Below, piece after piece: positions 20,728 through 29,258 of a DNA stretch of 64,000 bases (the first letter of the stretch is position 1; the number at the start of each line of letters is the position of its first letter). A model generated the notes under the pieces. The model had not been told where the DNA came from. It ran no database searches and saw nothing but the letters and a program-made list of their open reading frames with translations. The DNA is from Pseudomonadota bacterium (GTDB taxonomy: Bacteria; Pseudomonadota; Gammaproteobacteria; Burkholderiales; Burkholderiaceae_C): NCBI GenBank assembly GCA_020161145.1, contig JAIUPQ010000001.1, positions 248,001-312,000 of the forward strand, written 5' to 3'. Made by a program: the position numbers and the translations under genes.

Positions 20728-20796
20728 GCGCTTTAGCCCCGGCGCAGGCTTGCTCAGAATGCAAGCCATCGAACGCCCCGCTGAAGGAGCCTAGCC

Positions 20797-21648
20797 GTGC
20801 CTCAGATCATCAACACCAACATCGCCTCGCTCAACGCGCAGCGCAACCTCAATGCATCGCAGTCGTCACTGGCGACGTCGATGCAGCGCCTCTCCAGCGG
20901 CCTGCGCGTCAACTCGGCCAAGGACGACGCGGCAGGGCTGGCGATTGCCGAGCGCATGAACGCGCAGGTGCGGGGCATGAACGTGGCCATCCGCAACGCC
21001 AACGATGGCATCTCGCTGGCGCAGACGGCCGAGGGCGCGCTGTCCAAGGTGGGCGATGCACTGCAGCGCATGCGCGAGCTGGCCATCCAGTCGCGCAACG
21101 CCACCAACTCGGACTCGGACAAGGACTCGCTGAACAAGGAGTTCAACCAGCTGCAGCAGGAAATCACCCGCGTGCTGGGCGGCACCACCTTCAACGGCAA
21201 GCACATCCTGGGCAACGAGGCCACGTCGCTGGAGTTCCAGATCGGCGCCAACACCACGGCCGACGACGTGATTGCGGTGTCCACCACCAACCTGGTCACC
21301 GACGCCACCATCTCGCTGGTGACCTCGTCGGCCACGGCCAGCATTGGCTCGGCGGCCTCCAACGGGGCCATCGACAACGTGATCAACGCCATCGACGACG
21401 CGCTGAACCTGGCCAACAACACCCGTGCCACCTTTGGTGCCACGCAAAGCCGCTTCGACGCCATCATCTCCAACCTGCAGCAGTCGGTGGAGAACCAGGC
21501 TGCGGCGCGCAGCCGCATCATGGACGCGGACTTTGCGGCGGAGACGGCCAACATGAGCCGCTCGCAAATCCTCCAGCAGGCCGGCACCGCCATGGTGGCC
21601 CAGGCCAACCAACTGCCCCAACAGGTGATGCGGCTGCTGCAAGGCTGA
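20797..21648 (+). CDS. fliC: Flagellin (copy 3, divergent)
   Basis: A 283-residue flagellin starting with GTG at 20797 (VPQIINTNIASLNAQRNL) after AAGGAG. The ends match copies 1 and 2, but the middle (about residues 128-225) differs: FNGKHILGNEATSLEFQ, IAVSTTNLVTDATISLVTSSATASIGSAASNG, ALNLANNTRATFGATQ. No clear sigma-28 promoter is found in the 69 bases between the upstream terminator and the start, so its expression may be weak or controlled differently. It ends in a terminator, so it is not co-transcribed with fliD by simple read-through. Confidence 0.96.
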   Translation: MPQIINTNIASLNAQRNLNASQSSLATSMQRLSSGLRVNSAKDDAAGLAIAERMNAQVRGMNVAIRNANDGISLAQTAEGALSKVGDALQRMRELAIQSRNATNSDSDKDSLNKEFNQLQQEITRVLGGTTFNGKHILGNEATSLEFQIGANTTADDVIAVSTTNLVTDATISLVTSSATASIGSAASNGAIDNVINAIDDALNLANNTRATFGATQSRFDAIISNLQQSVENQAAARSRIMDADFAAETANMSRSQILQQAGTAMVAQANQLPQQVMRLLQG

Positions 21649-21667
21649 CGGCGCCCGCGCGCGATCT

Positions 21668-21691
21668 GGCGGCCTGGGCCGCCATTTTTTT
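21668..21691 (+). terminator. Terminator of flagellin gene 3
   Basis: GGCGGCC - TG - GGCCGCC hairpin followed by ATTTTTTT, nearly the same design as the terminator at 20705-20727. Confidence 0.9.
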
Positions 21692-21692
21692 C

Positions 21693-21719
21693 TCAAGTTG
21701 GCGCCGACAAGGCCGAAGA
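21693..21719 (+). promoter_or_regulatory. Sigma-28-like promoter of fliDST
   Basis: TCAAGTTG (21693-21700), 11 bases, then GCCGAAGA (21712-21719). Counting TCAA as the -35 core gives the canonical 15-base spacing. It lies between the flagellin 3 terminator and fliD. Confidence 0.68.
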
Positions 21720-21746
21720 GGCCCGTAAGAGCCCCAGGAGATCACC

Positions 21747-23195
21747 ATGTCAGTCAGCGGCCCCACCCTATCCTCGACCGGCGTCGGCAGTGGGCTGGAT
21801 GTCAACGCCATCATGACCAAGCTGATGGCGGTGGAATACCTTCCGTACAACCGGATGACCACCGAGATCAGCAGCTACAAGACCCAGCTGTCCAGCGTGG
21901 GCCAGATGCAAAACCTGGTGGCCACCATGCGCGACAAGGCCCAGGCGCTGACCAACCCCAGCGTCTGGGGCGCCAAGGCCGTGACCACGGCCGACGCTGC
22001 CGTGGTGACGGGTACCGGCACCCCCAGCGCCGTGGCCGGCAACTACGCCATCACCGTGCAGCAGCTGGCGGCGCGTCAGACGGCGGTCAGCGGTACGTTT
22101 GCCAGCAGCGCCGCCGAGGTGGGCGCCGGCAAGCTCACCATCGAGATGGGCTCGTGGGACGGGCCGCCCGCCACCGCCTTCACCGGCAAGCCCGGCAGCT
22201 CGGCCATTGAGGTGGACATCTCGGGCGACACCTCGCTGGCCGGCGTGCGCGACAAGATCAACGCCGCCAACGCCGGCGTCACCGCCACCATCGTCAACGA
22301 CGCCAGCGGCGCGCGGCTGTCGCTGCAATCGACCAACAGCGGCGCCGTCAACGGCTTTCGCATCAGCGCCACCGAGACGGCAGACGACGGCAACCCCGCC
22401 ACGGGCCTGTCGGCCCTGGCCGTAGACGCCACCCAAAGCGGGGCGCCCAGCAGCATCACGCAGTGGTCGGCCAACGCGCGGGCCTCCATCAACGGCATCG
22501 CCGTGGAATCCGCCAGCAATGTGTTTGAAGGCGTCTCGGACGGCCTGACCGTCACTGTGAACAAGGTCAGCACCACGCCGGTCAACCTCAGCGTCAACGC
22601 CGACAACTCGGCCGTGACCACCGCCGTCAACGACTTCATCACCGCGTACAACGCGATGAACAGCTACCTGCGCACGCAGACCAAATACGACGAGGCCACC
22701 AAGACCGCCGGCCCGCTGCAGGGCGATGCCACCATGATCAGCCTGGCCAGCCAGTTGCGCGGCGTCATCAACGAGCCCAGCTCGGCGTCCAGCCAGTGGT
22801 CCATGCTCTCGCAAGTGGGCATCACCATGCAGCAGGACGGCTCGCTCAAGGTGGACAGCGCCAAGCTGGCCGAGGCCATGAAAAACCCCGATGAGGTGCG
22901 CAAGCTGATGGGCAACGACGGCACCACCACCGGCGCCTCGGGCTTCATGGATCGCTTTCGCGACCTGGGCAGCCGCGTGCTGGCCAGCGATGGCAGCCTG
23001 GAGGTCAAGGAGCAGAGCATCCAGGAGCGCATCAAGAACGCCACCAACCGCCAGGCCTCGCTGCAGGTGCGGCTGGACCAGACCGAGGCGCGGCTGCGGG
23101 CCCAATACCAGGCGCTGGACAAATCCATGGCCAGCCTCAACTCGCTGTCGTCCTACGTGGTGCAGCAGATGGCCATGCTCAACGCCAACGGGTAA
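21747..23195 (+). CDS. fliD: Flagellar filament cap protein FliD
   Basis: A 482-residue hook-associated protein 2 that caps the filament tip and drives flagellin polymerisation. The start MSVSGPTLSSTGVGSGLDVNAIM follows CAGGAG and carries the family N-terminal GVGSGLD signature. Residues 1-100 form the N-terminal FliD domain with a heptad-like region. The centre is Ala/Gly/Thr-rich, and the C-terminal domain contains DFITAYNAMNSYL, GDATMISLASQLRGVI, a FMDRFRDLGSRVLASDGSLEVKEQSIQERI helix and a final coiled coil (YQALDKSMASLNSLSSYVVQQM). It is first gene of the fliD-fliS-fliT group. Confidence 0.96.
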   Translation: MSVSGPTLSSTGVGSGLDVNAIMTKLMAVEYLPYNRMTTEISSYKTQLSSVGQMQNLVATMRDKAQALTNPSVWGAKAVTTADAAVVTGTGTPSAVAGNYAITVQQLAARQTAVSGTFASSAAEVGAGKLTIEMGSWDGPPATAFTGKPGSSAIEVDISGDTSLAGVRDKINAANAGVTATIVNDASGARLSLQSTNSGAVNGFRISATETADDGNPATGLSALAVDATQSGAPSSITQWSANARASINGIAVESASNVFEGVSDGLTVTVNKVSTTPVNLSVNADNSAVTTAVNDFITAYNAMNSYLRTQTKYDEATKTAGPLQGDATMISLASQLRGVINEPSSASSQWSMLSQVGITMQQDGSLKVDSAKLAEAMKNPDEVRKLMGNDGTTTGASGFMDRFRDLGSRVLASDGSLEVKEQSIQERIKNATNRQASLQVRLDQTEARLRAQYQALDKSMASLNSLSSYVVQQMAMLNANG

Positions 23196-23291
23196 CGCGA
23201 ACAGCGTGACAAACACCGTGCAGTGGCCCATCAAGCTGGCACCGCGCGCGGACGATAAAACAGCATTGGTTACTGAACGACACACCACACC

Positions 23292-23726
23292 ATGATGCAG
23301 TTGCAGTCCTCTCCCTTCCAATCCCGCCGTCATCTGGCCATGGCCTACACCCAGGTGGGTGTGCTGACCGGCGTCGAAGGCGCCTCGCGCCACCGGCTGG
23401 TCGCCCTGCTGTTCGAGGGCTATATGGAGGCGCTGACCCGTGCCCGGGGGGCCTACGCCAACGGCCAGCTGGAGAGCAAGGGCAAGCTCATCGGCAAGGC
23501 GGCGCGCATCATCGAGGAAGGGCTCAAGGCCGCCCTCAACCTCAAGGACGGTGGCACGCTGGCCCAGGACCTGCACGACCTCTACGCCTACGTCACCGTG
23601 CGCCTCACGCTGGCCAACGTGCGCAACGACATGAGCATGCTCGACGAATGCCAGCGCCTGATCGCCCCGCTGCAGGAGGCCTGGGCCGACATCCGCCCGC
23701 AGGTCGAAGAGGGGGCGCTGCAATGA
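23292..23726 (+). CDS. fliS: Flagellin export chaperone FliS
   Basis: A 144-residue cytoplasmic chaperone that binds the C-terminus of flagellin before export. The family core is present: AYTQVGVLTGVEGASRHRLVALLFEGYMEALTRARGAY, GKAARIIEEGLKAALNLKDGG, LYAYVTVRLTLANVRND. The ATG at 23292 is taken as start, but it lacks a clear ribosome-binding site; ATG 23295 or 23340 (MAYTQVG) are alternatives. The stop overlaps fliT by four bases. Confidence 0.94.
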   Translation: MMQLQSSPFQSRRHLAMAYTQVGVLTGVEGASRHRLVALLFEGYMEALTRARGAYANGQLESKGKLIGKAARIIEEGLKAALNLKDGGTLAQDLHDLYAYVTVRLTLANVRNDMSMLDECQRLIAPLQEAWADIRPQVEEGALQ

Positions 23727-24058
23727 GCTTGATGACCTTGCCCCAAACCGCGTCGGCCGAAGCGGCGCCGCTGCTGGACTACTACGAGGCCATCGAGCGT
23801 GCCAGCGCCGACATGCTCAGCGCCGCCCGCGAGGGCGACTGGGATCGCGTGGTCAAGCTCGAGGGCGCTTGCGCCGTGCTGATCTCGCAGCTCAAGCAGG
23901 CGGCCCAGAGCCGCGCCCTCACGCCCCAGGCCATCAAAACCAAGGCGCACATCATGCGCCGCATCCTGCTCAACGACGCCGAGATCCGCCATCTGGCCGA
24001 GCCCTGGCTGGACGACCTGGGCCAACTGATGATTGGCACCCCGCGCACGCTACATTAA
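23723..24058 (+). CDS. fliT: Flagellar protein FliT (FliD export chaperone)
   Basis: A 111-residue helical protein. The start (MSLMTLPQTAS) overlaps the fliS stop by four bases, so translation is coupled. The sequence LLDYYEAIERASADMLSAAREGDWDRVVKLEGACAVLISQLK fits the FliT fold, which chaperones FliD and in enterics restrains FlhDC. Family similarity is weak, as is usual for FliT, so the call leans on length, helical character and position directly after fliD-fliS. Confidence 0.85.
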   Translation: MSLMTLPQTASAEAAPLLDYYEAIERASADMLSAAREGDWDRVVKLEGACAVLISQLKQAAQSRALTPQAIKTKAHIMRRILLNDAEIRHLAEPWLDDLGQLMIGTPRTLH

Positions 24059-24076
24059 AAAAACCAAGGCCCGCCC

Positions 24077-24829
24077 ATGCCCGTTGCCATGCCCTCGTCC
24101 GCCCCGCTGGAGCACACCCGACCCAATGAACTGGGTGTCACCAACCCGGTGGAGATCGTCCAGTTGCTGCGCACCGTGCTGGCCCGCGGTGTGCCCGTCA
24201 CCTTGCTGGGCTCGGACGGCACGGTGTACGGCAGCACGCTGTGGACGCTGGACGTGGCCCAGCGCCGGATGGCCTTCACCGCCGACGTGCTTTCACCGGC
24301 CGTGCATCGCCTCGTCGAAACCGAGGACGTCACCGCCGTGTGCTACCTGGATCAGGTCAAGCTCGAGTTCGACCTGACCCACCGCCTGCTGGTGCATGGC
24401 GCCCACAGCTGCGTGCTGCAGGCCCAACTGCCCACCGTGATCTACCGCTTCCAGCGCCGCAGCAGCTACCGCGTGCGCACGCTGGAGCGCGTGGCACCCA
24501 CCGTGACCCTGCGCCACCCGGGCATGCCCGACGTGCTGCTGGACCTGCGCGTGCTGGACCTCAGCGCCGGCGGCTGCGCGCTGTACATGCCCCACGACGT
24601 GCCGCCCATCGATCCCGGCGTCACCCTCAACGGCGTGCGCGTGCAGCTGGACCAGGACACCGTCTTCACCTGCGCCCTGCTGGTGCATCACCTGACCTCC
24701 ATCCAGCCCCAGGCCCAGGGCGTGCGCCTGGGCTGCGAACTGCTGTACCTGGACGCCGACCAGCAGCGCACGCTGCAGCGCTACATCGACCAGACGCAGA
24801 AGCGGCGGCGGCAGTTGGCGTTGGACTGA
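24077..24829 (+). CDS. ycgR: YcgR-like flagellar brake protein (PilZ domain)
   Basis: A 250-residue c-di-GMP receptor expected to slow flagellar rotation. The N-terminal part (about 20-118) matches the YcgR PilZN region (NPVEIVQLLRTVLARGVPVTLLG). The C-terminal PilZ domain carries both ligand motifs: RxxxR in RRSSYR (Arg128, Arg132) and DxSxxG in DLSAGG (Asp161-Gly166). It starts 18 bases after fliT, so it is probably part of the fliDST transcript and thereby joins filament assembly with speed control. Confidence 0.92.
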   Translation: MPVAMPSSAPLEHTRPNELGVTNPVEIVQLLRTVLARGVPVTLLGSDGTVYGSTLWTLDVAQRRMAFTADVLSPAVHRLVETEDVTAVCYLDQVKLEFDLTHRLLVHGAHSCVLQAQLPTVIYRFQRRSSYRVRTLERVAPTVTLRHPGMPDVLLDLRVLDLSAGGCALYMPHDVPPIDPGVTLNGVRVQLDQDTVFTCALLVHHLTSIQPQAQGVRLGCELLYLDADQQRTLQRYIDQTQKRRRQLALD

Positions 24830-24919
24830 GGGCGGGGCGCCGCGTAGGGCGCGATCGGTTGGCCCTGGCCTGACAAGGGGCTCTTTCGTCCATTGGCGTT
24901 TCCCCCGGTGTGCGCTGGC

Positions 24920-24948
24920 TTGCGGCATTCGGAGGGTTCACATTTAAT
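24920..24948 (+). promoter_or_regulatory. Possible sigma-70 promoter of the secreted-protein pair
   Basis: TTGCGG and TTTAAT with a 17-base spacer, 35 bases before the start codon of the first gene, in an AT-rich stretch unusual for this window. Confidence 0.5.
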
Positions 24949-24983
24949 TACACATTCTTGTGTTTTTGAATGGGAGTTCACCG

Positions 24984-25907
24984 ATGAGATGGAAGCAGTG
25001 TGTTGGCGGCCTGGTTGGGGTCGCCTTGGGGGGCGGTGGTGGTGCCGCTTTGGCAGCGCCTGCACCAGGGTATGACCAGACGGCGCCTCAGTTGACGTCT
25101 GTGCAGGTATCGCCGGTTGTTGACGTGCTGGCATCAGAAGGCAATCAGGTGTTGGTCGATCTGTCGGCGACAGACAACTTGACGGGATTGCGCAGCATTT
25201 ACTTGCAGTTCACCGGCCCCGAGGGTCCTGACGGTTATACGGCTATTGCTTTTGCCAGCCGCTCGTTAAGTGCGCCTGTCGCTTCTTGGCAGGGTCGTGT
25301 GGTCTGGACGCCCAATACCGACACGGTGCCCGGTGCATGGCGCCTGACAGAGGTGCAGCTGACAGACCTCAATGGCAACACCGCCCGGTACGACGAGACG
25401 GCACTGGCCGGTCTGGGCAGTTCAACTTTGACCGTGCGCAATGCCGCCAAGGATGCAGCGGCACCCAAATTGGTGTCGGGGTTGCTTCTGAACGAGACGC
25501 TGTCGCAGACGGCCACGTTACCAGGTGGCTATTCCTGGCTCCCGGTGTACATCCAGGCAGATCTGGTGGTGCGGGATCGTGTTCAGCGGGGCTACATCGC
25601 GTCAGGCGTGAACAGTGCGGAGCTGACGTTTTGCGAACAGACCGCGCTGCCATCGGGTTGCAATTGGTACAACCAATTCACGTTGGAGGGGAGTGTGGGT
25701 TGGCGACGAACCGGGCAGTACACGCTGAACACGTCTGGTGCGCCTTTCCACGACAACGCCTACCTGACCTTGGGAAGGTATGAGTTGGTCAAAGTCATGC
25801 TGGTTGATCGGGCCGGCAATCAGATTTTGTTGACTGGCACGTCCATGGGGGGGGAAACCGACTTCAGCACCATGTTCCCCTCCACCACCATCACCTTGAC
25901 CCCGTGA
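24984..25907 (+). CDS. Secreted protein of unknown function, paralogue A
   Basis: A 307-residue exported protein; I do not recognise the family. The ATG at 24984 is preferred to 24960 because GGGAG precedes it and a signal peptide follows (MRWKQCVGGLVGVALGGGGG, cleavage near ALA-APAP). The mature part has two Ig-like beta-rich units. Unit 1 (about 32-152) contains QVLVDLSATDNLTGLRS, ASWQGRVVWTP and LTDLNGNTARYDE. Unit 2 (about 158-307) contains ADLVVRD, a Cys217-Cys226 pair (FCEQTALPSGC), VMLVDRAGNQILL and the end GGETDFSTMFPSTT. Atypical base composition, visibly less GC-rich than both flanks, suggests transfer. The next gene is a paralogue 28 bases on. Cell-surface or periplasmic location is inference. 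Confidence 0.85.
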   Translation: MRWKQCVGGLVGVALGGGGGAALAAPAPGYDQTAPQLTSVQVSPVVDVLASEGNQVLVDLSATDNLTGLRSIYLQFTGPEGPDGYTAIAFASRSLSAPVASWQGRVVWTPNTDTVPGAWRLTEVQLTDLNGNTARYDETALAGLGSSTLTVRNAAKDAAAPKLVSGLLLNETLSQTATLPGGYSWLPVYIQADLVVRDRVQRGYIASGVNSAELTFCEQTALPSGCNWYNQFTLEGSVGWRRTGQYTLNTSGAPFHDNAYLTLGRYELVKVMLVDRAGNQILLTGTSMGGETDFSTMFPSTTITLTP

Positions 25908-25935
25908 GGCGGCGGGTAGCAACAGGAGTTTTCAG

Positions 25936-26901
25936 ATGTTGAAGCAACGCATGTGGCTGGCCGTCGCGCTGGTCGTCACCGGAATTGGCGCTCAGGCGAC
26001 GACACCGGATACACAGATCACCGCCGCCCAGACTCACACCAAAGCCGCGCAACTAGCGAGCCAGCGGGTGCTACCGAAATGGAGTCAGAAGGGCGCGATC
26101 GCTCCAGCCACAACCATCGATGGAACACCTCCGACACTCACGCAATTCAGAGCTGGCAAGCAACTGACGGTTGGCAATGGCCTAAATCAATTGCTGATTC
26201 AGGTGTCGGCAACCGATGATCTCGTGGGATTGAATTCGGTGCAGGCCCGCCTTGTTGGGCCTTCTGGTGAGACAACTTACTTGTGGAACTCATCGACGCT
26301 GCCCGCGCCAACCCAATGGTCAGGCGCCCTGGTTTGGCAGCCGGATGTTGGTGTCGAGTCAGGCGTTTGGCGTGTCGACTGGCTTTTGGTCGTGGACTAC
26401 AACGGCAACATGACGACCTATGACGAGACGCAGTTGGCCAAGTTGGGTAACACGCGCATCACAGTGACTGGCCCAGATGGTGATCGCCAGGGGCCGCAAT
26501 TGTTGGCCGGGCGGATCATGTCACCGAGTTTGTCGCTCACGCGAACGGTCCCAGGATCTGACGGGGACGCGCAGTTCGTGCGCGTCGATCTGGATGCCCA
26601 GGACCTGGGGGTTGCGGGGCTGCGCGAGGCTTCTGTGCAGCTATGCATCGTCGGTGACCGCGATTGCTACTACAACATGTACCTGCGCGGTGAGGCCAGC
26701 GGTGAGCGCGGTAGCGGGGCGGCCACCCTTGTCATCGCCAACCAACTGCCCTGGCGGCAACTGGCAGGCACCTACGAAATCCGCGAGGTGTCGCTGCTCG
26801 ATCAGGCCGGCAACCAGACCTTCCTGACCAGCCGCGCCTACGGTGGCAACACCGACTTCACCACCTTGTTCCCCACCACGACCCTGAAGGTCAAGCCCTG
26901 A
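25936..26901 (+). CDS. Secreted protein of unknown function, paralogue B
   Basis: A 321-residue exported protein with a signal peptide (MLKQRMWLAVALVVTGIGAQA) after CAGGAG. It has the same plan as its neighbour plus an extra polar segment of about 25-60. Unit 1 has QLLIQVSATDDLVGLNS, WSGALVWQPDVGVESGVWRV and VDYNGNMTTYDETQLAKLG. Unit 2 has VDLDAQDLGVAGLREASVQLC, a Cys237-Cys244 pair, LLDQAGNQTFLTS and the same closing motif GGNTDFTTLFPTTT. The conserved beta-hairpin 'atDdl.Gl.s' and 'D..GN' elements in both units resemble Ig-like adhesin or calcium-binding folds, but no named family is claimed. It ends one base before a long hairpin shared with the convergent fumarase gene. Confidence 0.85.
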   Translation: MLKQRMWLAVALVVTGIGAQATTPDTQITAAQTHTKAAQLASQRVLPKWSQKGAIAPATTIDGTPPTLTQFRAGKQLTVGNGLNQLLIQVSATDDLVGLNSVQARLVGPSGETTYLWNSSTLPAPTQWSGALVWQPDVGVESGVWRVDWLLVVDYNGNMTTYDETQLAKLGNTRITVTGPDGDRQGPQLLAGRIMSPSLSLTRTVPGSDGDAQFVRVDLDAQDLGVAGLREASVQLCIVGDRDCYYNMYLRGEASGERGSGAATLVIANQLPWRQLAGTYEIREVSLLDQAGNQTFLTSRAYGGNTDFTTLFPTTTLKVKP

Positions 26902-26934
26902 GTGCAGGAGGCGGGCCCCGCCCGCCTCCTGCAC
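26902..26934. terminator. Perfect hairpin filling the gap between convergent genes
   Basis: GTGCAGGAGGCGGG and CCCGCCTCCTGCAC form a perfect 14-bp stem around a 5-base loop. It occupies the whole space between the stop of the secreted protein B gene (26901) and the fumarase stop (26936). There is no T-run on either side, so it is a bidirectional barrier or RNA 3'-end stabiliser rather than a classic intrinsic terminator. Confidence 0.75.
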
Positions 26935-26935
26935 C

Positions 26936-28468
26936 TCAAGCCTGCGCCAGCACCTCGGCCGGCATGGCCGCGATCTGGATGGCCCAGGTCTTGGGGCCTT
27001 CGATGTGGGCACTGGTGCCGCTGGCATCGACGGCCACGGTCACCGGCATGTCGGTGACGTCGAACTCGTAGATGGCTTCCATGCCCAGGTCTTCAAAGCC
27101 CACCACGCGGGCCGTCTTGATGGCCTTGGCCACCAGGTAGGCCGCGCCGCCCACGGCCATCAGGTAGGTGCTGCCGTGGCGCTTGATGGACTCGATGGCC
27201 ACCGGGCCGCGTTCGGCCTTGCCGATCATGGCGATGAGGCCGGTCTGCGCCAGCATGGTCTCGGTGAACTTGTCCATGCGCGTGGCGGTGGTGGGGCCGG
27301 CCGGGCCGACGGCTTCGTCGCGCACCGGATCCACCGGGCCCACGTAATAGATGACGCGGCCAGTGAAGTCCACCGGCAGCTTCTCGCCCTTGGCCAGCAT
27401 GTCGGCGATGCGCTTGTGCGCGGCGTCGCGGCCGGTCAGCATCTTGCCCGACAGCAGCAGCGTGTCGCCGGCCTTCCAGGTGGCGATCTCGGCCTTGGTC
27501 AAGGTGTTCAGATCGACGCGCCGGCTCTTGTTGTAGTCGGGCGCCCAGTGCACGTCGGGCCAGAGGTCGAGGCTGGGCGCCTCCAGGTAGGCCGGGCCGC
27601 TGCCGTCCAGCACGAAGTGGGCGTGGCGGGTGGCGGCGCAGTTGGGGATCATGGCCACCGGCTTGCTGGCGGCGTGGGTGGGGTAGGTCTTGATCTTGAC
27701 GTCCAGCACGGTGGTCATGCCGCCCAGGCCTTGCGCGCCTATGCCCAGGGCGTTGATTTTTTCGTACAGCTCGATGCGCAACTCCTCCAGCTTGTTCTGC
27801 GGCCCGCGCTCCAGCAGTTCGTGCATGTCGATGTCGTCCATCAACACCTCTTTGGCCAGCAGCATGGCCTTCTCGGCGGTGCCGCCCACGCCGATGCCCA
27901 GCATGCCCGGCGGGCACCAGCCGGCGCCCATGGTGGGCACGGTCTTGAGCACCCAGTCCACCAGGTTGTCGCTGGGGTTCATCATCACGAACTTGCTCTT
28001 GTTCTCGGAGCCACCGCCCTTGGCGGCCACGGTCACGTCCACGGTATGGCCCGGCACGATCTGCACGTGGATGACGGCGGGGGTGTTGTCGCGCGTGTTC
28101 TTGCGCGCAAAGAGCGGATCGTCCAGCACCGAGGCGCGCAACACGTTGTCGGGGTTGAGGTAGCCGCGGCGCACGCCCTCGTTGACGGCGTCCTCCAGGC
28201 TGCCGGTAAAGCCCTCCCAGCGCACGTCCATGCCCACTTTGAGAAAGACGTTGACGATGCCGGTGTCCTGGCAGATGGGGCGGCGGCCCTCGGCGCTCAT
28301 GCGGCTGTTGGTGAGGATTTGCGCGATGGCGTCTTTGGCGGCCGGGCTTTGCTCCCGCTCGTAGGCGCGCGCCAGGTGGGCGATGTAGTCGGCCGGGTGG
28401 TAGTAGCTGATGTACTGCAGCGCGGCGGCGATGGAGTCGATCAGATCGGCTTGGCGGATGGCGGTCAT
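26936..28468 (-). CDS. fumA: Class I fumarate hydratase (4Fe-4S)
   Basis: A 510-residue iron-sulfur fumarase that interconverts fumarate and malate in the TCA cycle. It starts at ATG 28468 (MTAIRQADLIDSIAAALQYISYYHP) with GGAGAG upstream. Cluster-ligand regions include RRPICQDTGIVNVFLKVG, MGAGWCPPGMLGIGVGG and MIPNCAATRHAHFVLDGSG; the C-terminal beta subunit region has VGPAGPTTATRMDKFTETML and GKAERGPVAIESIKRHGSTYLMAVGGAAYLV. Both alpha and beta parts are fused, as in FumA/B. It lies 23 bases after the YqhA-type gene on the same strand. Class I enzymes are oxygen-sensitive; no class II gene is in this window. Confidence 0.96.
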   Translation of the reverse strand: MTAIRQADLIDSIAAALQYISYYHPADYIAHLARAYEREQSPAAKDAIAQILTNSRMSAEGRRPICQDTGIVNVFLKVGMDVRWEGFTGSLEDAVNEGVRRGYLNPDNVLRASVLDDPLFARKNTRDNTPAVIHVQIVPGHTVDVTVAAKGGGSENKSKFVMMNPSDNLVDWVLKTVPTMGAGWCPPGMLGIGVGGTAEKAMLLAKEVLMDDIDMHELLERGPQNKLEELRIELYEKINALGIGAQGLGGMTTVLDVKIKTYPTHAASKPVAMIPNCAATRHAHFVLDGSGPAYLEAPSLDLWPDVHWAPDYNKSRRVDLNTLTKAEIATWKAGDTLLLSGKMLTGRDAAHKRIADMLAKGEKLPVDFTGRVIYYVGPVDPVRDEAVGPAGPTTATRMDKFTETMLAQTGLIAMIGKAERGPVAIESIKRHGSTYLMAVGGAAYLVAKAIKTARVVGFEDLGMEAIYEFDVTDMPVTVAVDASGTSAHIEGPKTWAIQIAAMPAEVLAQA

Positions 28469-28491
28469 GGCGTGGCTCTCCGGGGCGGGAA

Positions 28492-29142
28492 TCAATGGTC
28501 GGCGGCGGCCGGCTCGCGGTCGGCCGGGTGGCTCATCAGTCGGTCGGACAGCGCGATGGCCAGCGCCGACAGCAGGAAGGTCACATGGATGATGGTCTGC
28601 CACATCAGCGTGTGCTCGCTGTAGTTCGAGGCGTTGATGAACGATTTGAGCAGGTGGATGGAGCTGATGCCGATGATGGCCGTGGCCAGCTTGACCTTGA
28701 GCACCGAGGCGTTGACGTGGCTCAGCCATTCGGGCTGGTCGGGGTGGCCTTCGAGATTGAGGCGCGAGACGAAGGTCTCGTAGCCGCCGACGATGACCAT
28801 GATGAGCAGGTTGGAGATCATCACCACGTCGATCAGGCCCAGCACCACCAGCATGATGATGGTCTCGGTCAGGGCCTTGATGGGTTGGTAGCCTATGGTC
28901 TTGCCGGCAGCGTCCAGGATGGGGGCGCCCTTGTAGCCCAGGTTCTCGATCAGCATGGCCAGCGCCTGCTGGTTGCCGAACGCTGCTTCGATCAGGTGCA
29001 CCAGTTCGACCCAGAAATGGAACACGTAAACGGCCTGCGCCAGGATCAGGCCCAGGTACAGCGGCAGTTGCAGCCAGCGGCTGGCGAAGATCAGGTTGGG
29101 CAGGGCGCGCAGGGCGGCGGGTTTTTGCGGGGTGTCCGACAT
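28492..29142 (-). CDS. yqhA: YqhA / UPF0114 (TIGR00645) family membrane protein
   Basis: A 216-residue inner-membrane protein of uncharacterised function. Recognised by RWLQLPLYLGLILAQAVYVFHFWVEL, LIDVVMISNLLIMVIVGGYETFVSRL and the HVNASVLKVKLATAIIGISSIHLLK block that define the family. About four hydrophobic segments are seen. It is upstream of fumarase with 23 bases between them, so they are probably co-transcribed. The region 29143-29258 is shared with the divergent acs promoter. Confidence 0.9.
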   Translation of the reverse strand: MSDTPQKPAALRALPNLIFASRWLQLPLYLGLILAQAVYVFHFWVELVHLIEAAFGNQQALAMLIENLGYKGAPILDAAGKTIGYQPIKALTETIIMLVVLGLIDVVMISNLLIMVIVGGYETFVSRLNLEGHPDQPEWLSHVNASVLKVKLATAIIGISSIHLLKSFINASNYSEHTLMWQTIIHVTFLLSALAIALSDRLMSHPADREPAAADH

Positions 29143-29258
29143 GGCGGTGATTGAGGGTAAATCCGGAGGCGCGATTTTACGGATGGCGACACGTAAGGCC
29201 TTCGTCAGACCGTAACGTCACAGTTTGGAGTCAAACCCGCGCACCAAGGAGACATCGC

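Noticed and set aside
20728-20796. Sigma-28 promoter for flagellin 3
   Set aside because: No pair of TCAAG-like and GCCGATAA-like boxes at acceptable spacing could be found between the terminator and the start codon.
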